Of a stretch of DNA of 64,000 bases, positions 44,480 through 52,626 are shown piece by piece. This DNA is from Mucilaginibacter sp. dw_454 (GTDB lineage Bacteria > Bacteroidota > Bacteroidia > Sphingobacteriales > Sphingobacteriaceae), in contig NZ_JAAVVB010000001.1 of the NCBI RefSeq assembly GCF_018449775.1, positions 1 to 64,000 on the forward strand, in the 5' to 3' direction. Under the pieces are notes generated by a model, which saw nothing but the letters and a program-made list of their open reading frames with translations, made no database searches and was not told where the DNA came from. Each line of letters opens with the position of its first letter. Position 1 is the first letter of the stretch. A program made the position numbers and the translations under genes.

Positions 44480-44558
44480 GCACTCCTCTCGGCCTCCCCA
44501 AAGGGGAGGAGTTCTTGTTATTTAAAAATCTCCCCCAAGGGGGGGACTTAGAGGGGGC
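44479..44558. repeat. Empty copy of the DUF559-associated inverted-repeat element
   Basis: Left end CTCTCGGCCTCCCCAAAGGG followed by GAGGAG, then a short AT spacer, then AATCTCCCCCAAGGGGGGGAC followed by TTAGAGGGGGC. The right end matches the leuS element's right end (22645-22678). No coding sequence lies between. It spans the gap from the DUF6496 stop to the oxidoreductase gene and overlaps the latter's last codons. Confidence 0.75.
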
Positions 44559-45525
44559 GACTAAACGCGTCAATAATCTTCATCAACAAAACAGCCTCCT
44601 CAATCGAACAGGGATTCTCACCCTCGCCCTTAAAATAGTTAACTACCTTTTCAATCATTGGTTGTTGTACATGCTCCAATGGTGCAAAATGTACTGTTTT
44701 TTCATCGGCACCAACCCTAACGGTAACATCATGGCCAAATACGGGGAAGCTGATGCTGCCCGTGCTGCCAACAATGAGGCATTGGTCTATTTTTTCGTCT
44801 ACAGACACATTAAAGTTCCAGGAACCATTAACGACTACCTTGTTTTTAAAGATGATCTGCCCGCTTACATTGTCGTCGCACTCATAATATCCCGATTGAT
44901 TTAGCGCACGGCCATTATAATATTCAGGCTCTCCAAAAAAGAAAAGCATCAAATCTAACTGGTGTGGTGCCAGGTCATGAAAATAACCGCCGCCGGATAA
45001 GGCAGGGTTAATGCGCCAGTTATCTTCGGTTTGAGTAATCAGCTGCGGCCTTAAGCTTTGCCACATTTTTATCTGTACGGTGCGCACTTCGCCAATGGCA
45101 CCGCTATTCAGTAAATCCTTGACATATAAAAACATGGGTTGGCCGCGGCGATAGTGCGCTACGGATACTTTACCCTTACTTTGTTTAACGGCGTCTGCAA
45201 TGGTAATAGCTTCGGCAGCATTGAGGGTTATTGGCTTTTCGATATAAACATTTTTGCCAGCCTTTAACGCAGCCAGAGCATAGTCAATATGTGAAGCGGG
45301 TGGAGTAGCTACATAAACAGAATTGATCTCGGCGTCATCAATAAGTTCTTGTCCGTTAGCATACCATTTGGGTACGTTATGCCGGCCGGCGTAATCGGCG
45401 GCTTTTTCTGCATTGCGGCGCATTACGGCAACCAGTTTGCTATCCGGAACTTTATTAAATGCAGGGCCGCTTTTTTTTTCGGTGACGTTGCCGCAACCAA
45501 TAATGCCCCAGCTAATTTGGCTCAT
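44548..45525 (-). CDS. Gfo/Idh/MocA-family NAD(P)-dependent oxidoreductase
   Basis: An N-terminal Rossmann fold begins IIGCGNVTEKKSGPAF (GxGxxT-type, ~8-23). NVYIEKPITLN (~93-103) is the conserved EKP motif and HDLAPHQLDLMLFFFGEP (~177-194) the family's H..H catalytic region. 325 residues is typical. The reaction is usually oxidation or reduction of a sugar or inositol carbon; the substrate is unknown. The last codons (SRPL-stop) are encoded by the end of the repeat at 44479-44558. folC lies 29 bases upstream on the same strand. Confidence 0.85.
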   Translation of the reverse strand: MSQISWGIIGCGNVTEKKSGPAFNKVPDSKLVAVMRRNAEKAADYAGRHNVPKWYANGQELIDDAEINSVYVATPPASHIDYALAALKAGKNVYIEKPITLNAAEAITIADAVKQSKGKVSVAHYRRGQPMFLYVKDLLNSGAIGEVRTVQIKMWQSLRPQLITQTEDNWRINPALSGGGYFHDLAPHQLDLMLFFFGEPEYYNGRALNQSGYYECDDNVSGQIIFKNKVVVNGSWNFNVSVDEKIDQCLIVGSTGSISFPVFGHDVTVRVGADEKTVHFAPLEHVQQPMIEKVVNYFKGEGENPCSIEEAVLLMKIIDAFSRPL

Positions 45526-45554
45526 ACGTGTATTTAAAATGTGAAGATATGAAT

Positions 45555-46838
45555 TCAGACAATTTCTGCTACCACAAACGTGCTGCCGCCAACAAAAACC
45601 AGATCATTAAGCTTTGCAGCGCTTTGGGCTGCTGCTAATGCTTTTTTTACTGATGAATGAGCATCACCATGCAAATCAAATTCCAGGGCCTTTTGCTGCA
45701 CTACTTCGGCTTCCAATCCGCGTGGCATATCAGGCTTGCAGAAATAGTAAATGGCGTCTTTGGGCAGCATAGCAAGCACTTTGGACACATCCTTATCATT
45801 CACCATTCCTATCACAAAATGCAGTTGCTTATAGTCAACGTTGGCTATGTTTTTCAGTACTTCCTGTATCCCGTCGGGGTTATGGCCCGTGTCGCAAATG
45901 GTGAGTGGGTTGGCACTTAACGTTTCCCAGCGACCATGCAAACCGGTTAAGTTTTTAACCTGGTGCAGCGCAGTTTTGATATGATCATCAGTAATATTAA
46001 ACCCTTGCGATCTTAATTCATTTACAGTTGCCAGTACCGTTTTAATATTTTTTAGCTGATAACTGCCGGTCAAATCCAACTGTATGCTCAACGCAGGCTG
46101 ATTTGCCGCGGTTATTGCAACCTCCAGCAATTCATTGCTTTTGTTTTTTGCTTCGGCAGTATATAAGTCAGATGCAAAAATTAGCGGCGCGTTTTGTTCT
46201 TTGGCTTTGTTGATGAAAACATCGGCCACCTCATGCTGTCTCTCGCCAATTATTACGGGGATATTTGGTTTAATAATCCCTGCTTTCTCGCCGGCTATCA
46301 GTTTCAAGGTGTCGCCCAGGATATTCATATGATCCCAACCTATGTTGGTGATTACAGATACCAATGGATTGACGATATTAGTCGAATCCAGTCGGCCACC
46401 CAAGCCAGTTTCAATCACCGCAATATCCACCTGTTCCCTGGCAAAGTAATCAAATGCCAGGCCTACCGTCATCTCAAAGAAAGAAGGTTGGATCTGCTCA
46501 AAATCCTGCTGATGGTCGGCCACAAAATCAATAACCTCTTGCTTGCTGATCATTTGCCCGTTAATACGCACGCGCTCCCTAAAATCCTTTAAATGTGGCG
46601 AGGTATATAGACCGGTTTTATAACCCGCAGTATGCAACACCGCGGCTAGCATGTGCGAGCTAGAACCTTTACCGTTAGTGCCGGCTATATGGATGCTTTT
46701 AAATTTATACTGCGGATTATCCAGTCGCGCGCAAAGCTCAATAGTGTTATCCAGATTGGCTTTAAATGCCGAGATGCCCACCCGGGTAAACATGGGCAGC
46801 TGCGCGTAAAGGTAATCAAGGGTTTCCTGGTAGGTCAT
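45555..46838 (-). CDS. folC: Bifunctional dihydrofolate synthase/folylpolyglutamate synthase
   Basis: Adds glutamate to dihydropteroate and folates. The ATP loop is HIAGTNGKGSSSHML (~49-63 from the ATG used), with TSPHLKDFRERVRING (~80-95), FEMTVGLAFDYFA (~122-134), ETGLGGRLDSTN (~145-156) and ITNIGWDHMNILG (~165-177). I start at the ATG at 46838 (MTYQETLDYLYAQLPMF), the family's conserved beginning; the longer frame would include a TAACTTTG promoter box. Likely operon with the oxidoreductase gene, 29 bases downstream. Confidence 0.94.
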   Translation of the reverse strand: MTYQETLDYLYAQLPMFTRVGISAFKANLDNTIELCARLDNPQYKFKSIHIAGTNGKGSSSHMLAAVLHTAGYKTGLYTSPHLKDFRERVRINGQMISKQEVIDFVADHQQDFEQIQPSFFEMTVGLAFDYFAREQVDIAVIETGLGGRLDSTNIVNPLVSVITNIGWDHMNILGDTLKLIAGEKAGIIKPNIPVIIGERQHEVADVFINKAKEQNAPLIFASDLYTAEAKNKSNELLEVAITAANQPALSIQLDLTGSYQLKNIKTVLATVNELRSQGFNITDDHIKTALHQVKNLTGLHGRWETLSANPLTICDTGHNPDGIQEVLKNIANVDYKQLHFVIGMVNDKDVSKVLAMLPKDAIYYFCKPDMPRGLEAEVVQQKALEFDLHGDAHSSVKKALAAAQSAAKLNDLVFVGGSTFVVAEIV

Positions 46839-46846
46839 TACGGGGG

Positions 46847-46854
46847 CAAAGTTA
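46847..46854 (-). promoter_or_regulatory. TAACTTTG -7 box of folC, 8 bases before ATG
   Basis: An exact TAnnTTTG match. A TTGG lies about 18 bases upstream (46872-46875 complement) inside the adjoining TCAAGA array and would be a suitable -33 element. Confidence 0.55.
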
Positions 46855-46860
46855 ATAAAC

Positions 46861-46980
46861 AGAATCAAGAGCCAAGAATCAAGAGCCAAGAGTCGCTCGT
46901 CAAAAACAAATATTTAGCAACAAGAATCAAGATATGAAGATAAAAAAGTCTTACATCTTGATTCTCGACTCTTGATTCTA
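46861..46980. repeat. TCAAGA stuttered-word array with inverted right half
   Basis: AGAATCAAGAGCCAAGAATC, AAGAGCCAAGAGTC on the left; CAAGAATCAAGATATGAAGA and then TCTTGATTCTCGACTCTTGA on the right form a hairpin (46921-46979). It fills the gap between folC and the response-regulator gene. Confidence 0.65.
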
Positions 46981-47027
46981 AATACTGGTATAACTATTGC
47001 ATTACGCGATACGTATTAGCAATTACT

Positions 47028-47390
47028 ATGAAAAGAAAGGTACTGATAGTTGAGGACGAGCCTGTTATAGGTGAAATGATGAGTATTTTATTGGAGATGG
47101 GAGGCTACAAAGTGATTAGTCTGGCAGACACCCAGTCTGCCAAAAGGCGCTTGCTTGAAAAAGAAGTTGGCCTGGTATTGCTTGATTTGGCTTTAAAAGG
47201 CGAGAACGGCCAAACCATGTGTACCTATATTAAAAACGACGAGCATTTGAAACATCTGCCGGTGATCCTGGTGTCAGCCAACAGCGATCTGGAGATCATC
47301 AGCAAAGACTGCGGCGCCAATGACCATATCGCAAAACCTTTTGATCTGAATTACTTCATGGACAAAATTAAGCTGCATTGTCTGGAATAG
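47028..47390 (+). CDS. Stand-alone response-regulator receiver
   Basis: A single CheY-like domain of 120 residues. Acid pocket E9-D10-E11, phospho-acceptor D53 (LLDLALKG), S83 (LVSAN) and K103 (AKPFD) are all in place. No output domain and no histidine kinase nearby. It probably serves in a phosphorelay or as a diffusible partner of a hybrid kinase elsewhere. Two further single receivers lie at 57859 and 62981. Confidence 0.88.
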   Translation: MKRKVLIVEDEPVIGEMMSILLEMGGYKVISLADTQSAKRRLLEKEVGLVLLDLALKGENGQTMCTYIKNDEHLKHLPVILVSANSDLEIISKDCGANDHIAKPFDLNYFMDKIKLHCLE

Positions 47391-47401
47391 ATTGAACTTT
47401 A

Positions 47402-48388
47402 TTACACCTTCAATTTCAACAACTTATCTGCATTGCCATGCGCTAATTTTGCTATTTGGTCCTCGGGCAAATCAATTGCATTCAAAAATTCAATACCCAT
47501 TTCGTTGGTGCTAAATGGATAATCGACAGAGAACATGATGTTATCGATGCCAAAGGTATCGAGAGCAATCTTTAGTGGCGGTTGCGTAAAGAAACCACTG
47601 GTGGTAATGTGAAGTTGCTGATGGAATGTATCGGTTAATGTGCGCTGATTAGCGCCGCCGTTGCCGGGTTTAAATGCCCGTTCTGAGCGTGCCATCATCA
47701 TGGGCAGCATTTCGCCCATATGGCCTATAACCAGGTTTAGTTTTGGATACTGATCAAAAACCCCTGCGAATAGTAGGCGTAAAACATGGAGCGCGGTTTC
47801 CTGGTGCCAGCCCCAGCCATAACAGGCTAAGGCTTCAGACATACCCGAATAATTGGGAAGCCCGCTGTAATAAATGTCAGCTACGCTTTTTGGTGGTAAA
47901 CCGGGATGTAAGTAAATGGGCACATCCAGTTTTTCGGCACGTTCAAATATTGGGGCAAATATTGGGTGATCTAAAAACTGGTCCTCCGTTAGCCCGCGGA
48001 TCATGGCACCACGGAAATTATAATCCTTCACGGTACGTTCTAATTCATCGGCTGCGGTAGCAGGTGCGGTCATCGGTAGTAAAGCAAACGCCGCGAAGCG
48101 GTCTTCATACCCTTTAATCTTTTCGGCAATCAAATTATTATACTGTGTGGCGAAAGCCGGCGCATCTTCGGCAGCTACCAGATTGGCGCCTGAGCTATCC
48201 ACAGAAAGCACCTGTACCGAGATACCATTATCATCCATTGATTTTAAACGCTCGCCGGTTACATCTGCCAGTTTGGGCGTCAGTTTTTTCATGACTTCCG
48301 ATTGCCCGAAGCTGCCTTTAGCACTATCGGTTATTTTCGCCGTCATTTCAGGAAAGGAAATATGTTCTTCAAGTGTTATTATTCGCAT
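47402..48388 (-). CDS. Amidohydrolase-2 family protein (dihydroxybenzoate/ACMSD decarboxylase-like)
   Basis: The start MRIITLEEHISFPEM is the EEH metal-site motif of the gamma-resorcylate and 2,3-dihydroxybenzoate decarboxylase group in PF04909. YLHPGLPPKS (~154-163), LVIGHMGEMLPMM (~217-229) and NIMFSVDYPFSTNE (~281-294) contribute the His, His and Asp of the metal site. 328 residues. It likely acts on an aromatic acid, as a non-oxidative decarboxylase or hydrolase, but no pathway genes surround it. Confidence 0.83.
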   Translation of the reverse strand: MRIITLEEHISFPEMTAKITDSAKGSFGQSEVMKKLTPKLADVTGERLKSMDDNGISVQVLSVDSSGANLVAAEDAPAFATQYNNLIAEKIKGYEDRFAAFALLPMTAPATAADELERTVKDYNFRGAMIRGLTEDQFLDHPIFAPIFERAEKLDVPIYLHPGLPPKSVADIYYSGLPNYSGMSEALACYGWGWHQETALHVLRLLFAGVFDQYPKLNLVIGHMGEMLPMMMARSERAFKPGNGGANQRTLTDTFHQQLHITTSGFFTQPPLKIALDTFGIDNIMFSVDYPFSTNEMGIEFLNAIDLPEDQIAKLAHGNADKLLKLKV

Positions 48389-48480
48389 GGTAGTTTGTAG
48401 TTATTATAATGCGAAGTAACGTATTCAAAATTTAGACCACAATGCAGGATGAGTGGTATTGATAGGATTATTTGTGGGAG

Positions 48481-48999
48481 TTAAAACCAGCTTTTAAGTT
48501 TACCCGGAATTTTTTCCAGTTCTGGTTTCTCGGGTTGTTCCATTTTACCACATATCAATTCGTCAATTTGGATGGTCAGGTTTCCAACTACAAGGCCATG
48601 CCTAATTAAATAGATGATCCAATTGCCGCCACACAACCATAGAAACGCCACCAAACCGATCCACCAAGGCCCCCTATTAAACAATACAAAAGTCTCAGCT
48701 ATTACTGATAACATTAAAGTATTTATAAATAGTTTGCGCATATTGATCTGATAAATCAAATACCATTTAGCATTTTTGTAAGACAAATCGAAGCTGCCAT
48801 CGTCAACACCCCCAAATAAAGAACCTCGTCCTTTCGATGTTGATCCCTTATAGGTTACACGATAATCACCAATAATTACATTATCCGCTTTCTTTTCGAT
48901 AATATTTAGACTTATATATTCTAATATTTGCTGTTGGTTCTTAGAAGTGATAATGGCTTTTAACTGATTATTGAATCTTACAGAAAACGGGAAAATCAT
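48481..48999 (-). CDS. Membrane protein of unknown function
   Basis: A 172-residue protein. Residues ~1-75 are soluble; two hydrophobic segments lie at ~88-107 and ~112-131 (WWIGLVAFLWLCGGNWIIYL). I recognise no family. The start is 11 bases from the TonB-like gene's stop codon on the same strand, so it is the likely last gene of the Exb/TonB cluster. The N-terminal soluble part could face the cytoplasm and resembles no enzyme. Confidence 0.55.
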   Translation of the reverse strand: MIFPFSVRFNNQLKAIITSKNQQQILEYISLNIIEKKADNVIIGDYRVTYKGSTSKGRGSLFGGVDDGSFDLSYKNAKWYLIYQINMRKLFINTLMLSVIAETFVLFNRGPWWIGLVAFLWLCGGNWIIYLIRHGLVVGNLTIQIDELICGKMEQPEKPELEKIPGKLKSWF

Positions 49000-49010
49000 C
49001 GCGGGTAAAT

Positions 49011-49826
49011 CTAATTCACCTTAAACACAAACACTACCGTACCAATCTGCGGGTCGGGTGCTGAGTCAAGCGGATTTAGTTTGGAATTTTTAACCGCATC
49101 CTCGCATTTTTGGAGTAGGTTCGAGTCGGTTATGGTGGTGCCGCGGGCGCCCGCACGGGCATAAACCACATTGCCGTTTTTATCTACGCGGATATCAACC
49201 ATAATCTTACCGGTATGGCGGCCGTCATCGCTTATGGCTGGTTTGCTGGTAAAGTTGCGTTGCGCCATCATCAGGCTACCGCCGTTACCAGAGCCGGTAC
49301 CGTTGTAGTTATTGGTTAGCGTGCTCCCGGTTGGTTTGCCCTGGTTACCTGGTGTGTTGGTGGTGCCGTCACCTTCGCCGGTGCCGGTGTTGGTTTTGCC
49401 TTTGTACAAAGCATTCTGATTAACGGTTGGCTTGGCAGGGGCTTTGGTAGGTGTGGTAGCTACCGTAGTGCTTGGCTTTTTGGTGTTGGCTGCAACTTCG
49501 GGCGCGTCTTCGGTATTTTGAGTTACCACGTTTTTATCGCTGGCCTCAACCTTTTGCTTTTCTTCGGTTGGTGGGGCGGGGGTAACTTTGTCGGGTTTGC
49601 TATGATTTGCTTTTTCAGCTTGCGACGGCTGTTCGGTACTCATGTAATCGCTGCCCATGCCTTCGTCTGTAGTACCGTAGTTTACCAGAATGCCGCCCGT
49701 GCCGTCCTGTTCTTTAGGCGGGTTAGTGAAGACAATAAAATAACACAAAGCCATCACACAGGCCAGTATAATGCCTGTACATGCAAAAGCTTTTGGATAA
49801 TTATTTTCTTCTTGTTGGTAATTCAT
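49011..49826 (-). CDS. TonB-like energy transducer
   Basis: One membrane anchor (~13-32), a long Pro/Thr/Lys-rich periplasmic stretch (~40-180) and a C-terminal TonB/TolA-like domain (~195-271; GKIMVDIRVDKNGNVVYARA, then LNPLDSAPDPQIGTVVFVFKV). It follows exbB and exbD in the same direction, so it should transmit proton-motive force to an outer-membrane receptor or to the barrel encoded upstream. The N-terminal motif before the anchor is not the classic TonB S-H-L-S type. The 113 bp before its start consist wholly of a repeat array. Confidence 0.8.
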   Translation of the reverse strand: MNYQQEENNYPKAFACTGIILACVMALCYFIVFTNPPKEQDGTGGILVNYGTTDEGMGSDYMSTEQPSQAEKANHSKPDKVTPAPPTEEKQKVEASDKNVVTQNTEDAPEVAANTKKPSTTVATTPTKAPAKPTVNQNALYKGKTNTGTGEGDGTTNTPGNQGKPTGSTLTNNYNGTGSGNGGSLMMAQRNFTSKPAISDDGRHTGKIMVDIRVDKNGNVVYARAGARGTTITDSNLLQKCEDAVKNSKLNPLDSAPDPQIGTVVFVFKVN

Positions 49827-49938
49827 TCTTATTCATTTGCGCTACGCGCGTCATTCACTTCGCTGTCATTGGTCATTTGCGCTTTGCGCGTCATTGGTCA
49901 TTAAATCAAATAACTAATGACCATTGACCAATGACTAA
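49827..49938. repeat. CAATGAC stuttered-word array filling the exbD-tonB gap
   Basis: Words on one strand include TTTGCGCTACGCGCGTCATT, TTGCGCTTTGCGCGTCATTG and GTCATT; an inverted half follows as AATGACCATTGACCAATGAC. It starts next to the tonB ATG and ends one base before the exbD stop. Confidence 0.65.
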
Positions 49939-49939
49939 T

Positions 49940-50341
49940 CTACCCCTTCGGTTCCGTTGCCAATACTAGTTTTATGTTTAGCTTTTGCGCTATGTCCATT
50001 ACCTGTACTACGTCCTGGATGGCTACGGTTTTGTCTACGTACAGTACAATGGTTAGCTCGGTGGCTAATGATTTATAGCCCAGTAAAGTAGTATTTAAGT
50101 CTGCTACAGGGATTTCTTTCTTGTCGACGTAATACTTCAGGTCCTTGGTGATAGATACCGTAATTGTTTTCTTAGATACCGATTGCCCGCTTGATGATTT
50201 TGGCAGCATCAGCTTGATGACGTTGGGGTTGGTTACCGTCGACGCGATCAGGAAAAACAAAAGCAGGAAGAACATGATATCATTCATGGCCGAAGTATGT
50301 ACCTCGGCAGAAGCTCCCCTTTTTCTCTTTCTTAAATTCAT
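49940..50341 (-). CDS. exbD: ExbD/TolR-family biopolymer transport protein
   Basis: The single N-terminal membrane helix carries the key acid: SAMNDIMFFLLLFFLIASTV (~17-36) with Asp at ~20, the proton-relay residue of ExbD/TolR. A periplasmic domain of ~95 residues follows. 133 residues is normal. Its ATG overlaps the exbB stop by one base, so the two subunits are coupled. It forms the proton channel with ExbB and drives the TonB-like protein downstream. Confidence 0.92.
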   Translation of the reverse strand: MNLRKRKRGASAEVHTSAMNDIMFFLLLFFLIASTVTNPNVIKLMLPKSSSGQSVSKKTITVSITKDLKYYVDKKEIPVADLNTTLLGYKSLATELTIVLYVDKTVAIQDVVQVMDIAQKLNIKLVLATEPKG

Positions 50342-51045
50342 TATTTGCTTGGCTCTTCTAACAGGTCAATAAATTCAATGGCGTCGGTCTCCAGTTTCAG
50401 GATGACCTTATCAACCATCATATTTAAAATGTGGTAGCATACATAAGCTACGATACCCACAAACAGACCCGCTGCCGAGGTTACCATCTTTACGTATAAA
50501 CCGCCTGAGATTACCCCCATGCTAATGTTATCAGTTTTAGATATATCGTAAAAAATCTTAATTACACCCGCAATAGTACCCAGGAAACCAAACATGGGCG
50601 CTATACCTGCAACAATACCTAAAATACCTATGTTTTTTTCCAGCTTAGCTACTTCCAGCTTACCAATGTTTTCAATAGCGCCTTCAATATCTTTTATAGG
50701 GCGCCCAATGCGCAATAAACCTTTTTGTAACATACGGCCCAAAGGTGAGTTGCTGTTACGACAGATAGCGATGGCCGACTCCAGGTTACCTGTCAGTATA
50801 CTACTGCGGATTTGCTGCATCAGGTTATTTTCGTCTTTCGATGCTTTGCGGATAGTGAAATATCGCTCAAAAAATATAACTAAACCCAGTATGGCTAAAA
50901 CACCGATGGGGAGCATTACCCAGCCGCCTTTAAGTATGAGATCCCCAAAACGTAACTCTTGTTGTGGAATGGCCGCTAGCTGTTGTGCGGTGTGGTTAGC
51001 GGTGTCTGCTAGTTTGCTAATGGTGTCTGTTACTGCTGCTTGCAT
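50341..51045 (-). CDS. exbB: ExbB/TolQ-family proton channel
   Basis: Three membrane segments: ~36-58, ~132-155 and ~185-207, in the MotA/TolQ/ExbB pattern. The conserved GLRIGRP-containing cytoplasmic loop (~107-118) and GILGIVAGIAPMFGFLGTIAG (~135-155), VTSAAGLFVGIVAYV are family hallmarks. 234 residues. It is 10 bases after the SPOR-protein gene, in the same direction, and is followed directly by exbD. Confidence 0.92.
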   Translation of the reverse strand: MQAAVTDTISKLADTANHTAQQLAAIPQQELRFGDLILKGGWVMLPIGVLAILGLVIFFERYFTIRKASKDENNLMQQIRSSILTGNLESAIAICRNSNSPLGRMLQKGLLRIGRPIKDIEGAIENIGKLEVAKLEKNIGILGIVAGIAPMFGFLGTIAGVIKIFYDISKTDNISMGVISGGLYVKMVTSAAGLFVGIVAYVCYHILNMMVDKVILKLETDAIEFIDLLEEPSK

Positions 51046-51055
51046 TAATTATAGT

Positions 51056-52510
51056 TTATTTTTGTGGGATGATCTCTATTCCATAGGCTGCGCCACCCGG
51101 AACATGACCTGCTTCAATTTCTTTAAAGGCCAGATCTCTCGCTTCCTCTTTGGTAGCGAAATGCCCGATCGAGATATGTATCTGCGGGCCTGTACCATCA
51201 GTAACGATACGCGGATCTAGGCCGTATTTTCTCATTTTTCTGATAGCCGTATTTGCCTCCCGGATACTGTTGGCATCAACCGCGTAAACTTCAAAACGGC
51301 GGGTACCTACAGCATCTGATGGGTTAGCTATCAAAGCATCATTTCTAAACGGCGCTTCTACAGTCGGTTTAGCCTTTGGTTTAATAACCGTTGGCAGGCC
51401 GGTAACCGCAGTTGGTGCTTTTGTAACGACAGTTTCTGCCTTTTTAGTATTGGTAGCCACATTTGCACTTACCGGCGTTTGCGAAATAATGACTGTTTTT
51501 TTCTTAGAGACAGCAGGCTCGTCAACCGGAGTAGCCGATATGATCTTACCGCTGGTTTTGGTGGTTGTAGTAACAGTTTGCTCTGCCGGCGCTGTCGAAA
51601 TTACTTTAGATTTAGCCAGTGTTGGCGCTTGCCCCATAGTATCCGGTTTTGAGGCTGCCGGCGTATCCGCTCTTAATGTATCTTTATCTAACGTGTCTAC
51701 TACTTTAGCGGCAAGGGCGGGTTTTGTTTTTGCAGTTTCTGTGATTACCTGTTTATGTTTCCAGAAGGTAATTTTGGCAAAAGTATCCGGCTGATAACGA
51801 TATAACGCAAAAACACCCAGCCCAATCACCATTATACCTATTAAAGCAAACAGAACAATACGCAACGCGCCTGATGACGTTTCTTCTTCCTCTCCGGGAT
51901 CGAAGAACTCTGGCGAGACCTGGTTTTGAGGTTCGTTCTCATAAATGGCCGCGGGCTGCACGTTAACGGGTGCTTCGGTTACCGGGGGTAACTGCACAAA
52001 TGAATCCTGAACTTCTTCTATTACAGAAGGTTTTGGTGGTATGTTTTTGCCCGGGAAGTTAAGCTCAACCTTAGGTACCTGTTCTTCAAATCGCCTAACA
52101 TCATTTGCCTTATTGACTTTTACTGGCTCAAGGCCATAAAAAATGCTATCGTCAATAATTTTAGCTGCGGGCCTAAAGCTTAATTGAGCCAGTTCGGTAT
52201 AAAACCAACCCAAGTTGCCAAGAGGTACCTCGGTTATTAAAGCCTGCTGTTTTAAGTTGGTAATGTATTTTTCGGCAAAATATCGTGCCGATGCTACAGA
52301 TATATTCTTTTTCGCGGCGATATATTCAGACAGCGCCTCATCGTCGATCGACTGTGGGTCAAATTGAGCCTGGTGATAGGGCGGATAAAACTTGCGTTCA
52401 TTTTCGTCGTAATAACCACTTACACGCGCCTGGACAAAGTAACCCAATCCGGGTACACTCACTTCGCCCTGCTGCATTAGCAATTCGCCTAAATAAAAGC
52501 CTACATCCAT
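51056..52510 (-). CDS. HU/CCDC81-like plus SPOR-domain membrane protein
   Basis: A two-part N-terminal region (~1-135) matches the bacterial HU-CCDC81 pattern (LGELLMQQGEVSVPGLGYFV, then ISVASARYFAEKYITNLKQQ). A membrane helix lies at ~218-240 (RIVLFALIGIMVIGLGVFAL). A long Thr/Ala/Pro/Lys linker (~250-400) leads to a C-terminal SPOR domain (~407-484; FEVYAVDANSIREANTAIRK, then IHISIGHFATKEEARDLAF). SPOR domains bind denuded septal peptidoglycan, so it probably links a DNA-binding-like cytoplasmic domain to the cell wall. It precedes exbB by 10 bases. Confidence 0.82.
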   Translation of the reverse strand: MDVGFYLGELLMQQGEVSVPGLGYFVQARVSGYYDENERKFYPPYHQAQFDPQSIDDEALSEYIAAKKNISVASARYFAEKYITNLKQQALITEVPLGNLGWFYTELAQLSFRPAAKIIDDSIFYGLEPVKVNKANDVRRFEEQVPKVELNFPGKNIPPKPSVIEEVQDSFVQLPPVTEAPVNVQPAAIYENEPQNQVSPEFFDPGEEEETSSGALRIVLFALIGIMVIGLGVFALYRYQPDTFAKITFWKHKQVITETAKTKPALAAKVVDTLDKDTLRADTPAASKPDTMGQAPTLAKSKVISTAPAEQTVTTTTKTSGKIISATPVDEPAVSKKKTVIISQTPVSANVATNTKKAETVVTKAPTAVTGLPTVIKPKAKPTVEAPFRNDALIANPSDAVGTRRFEVYAVDANSIREANTAIRKMRKYGLDPRIVTDGTGPQIHISIGHFATKEEARDLAFKEIEAGHVPGGAAYGIEIIPQK

Positions 52511-52626
52511 TTCTTAAAAGTAACGGTTAATTAGTGAACTTCAAATATAAGTCTAAAGTCCGTAGTGCAAAATCTTAAATTGCCTAAAAAGCTAATTTTA
52601 AACCTTACAACTTACAACTCCACGCT

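Noticed and set aside
44515..44904. Plus-strand 129-residue frame
   Set aside because: Lies antisense to the oxidoreductase gene and begins inside a repeat.
46861..46980. Stuttered arrays as CRISPR or tandem satellite
   Set aside because: No constant repeat length, no unique spacers; words vary and are arranged as inverted pairs.
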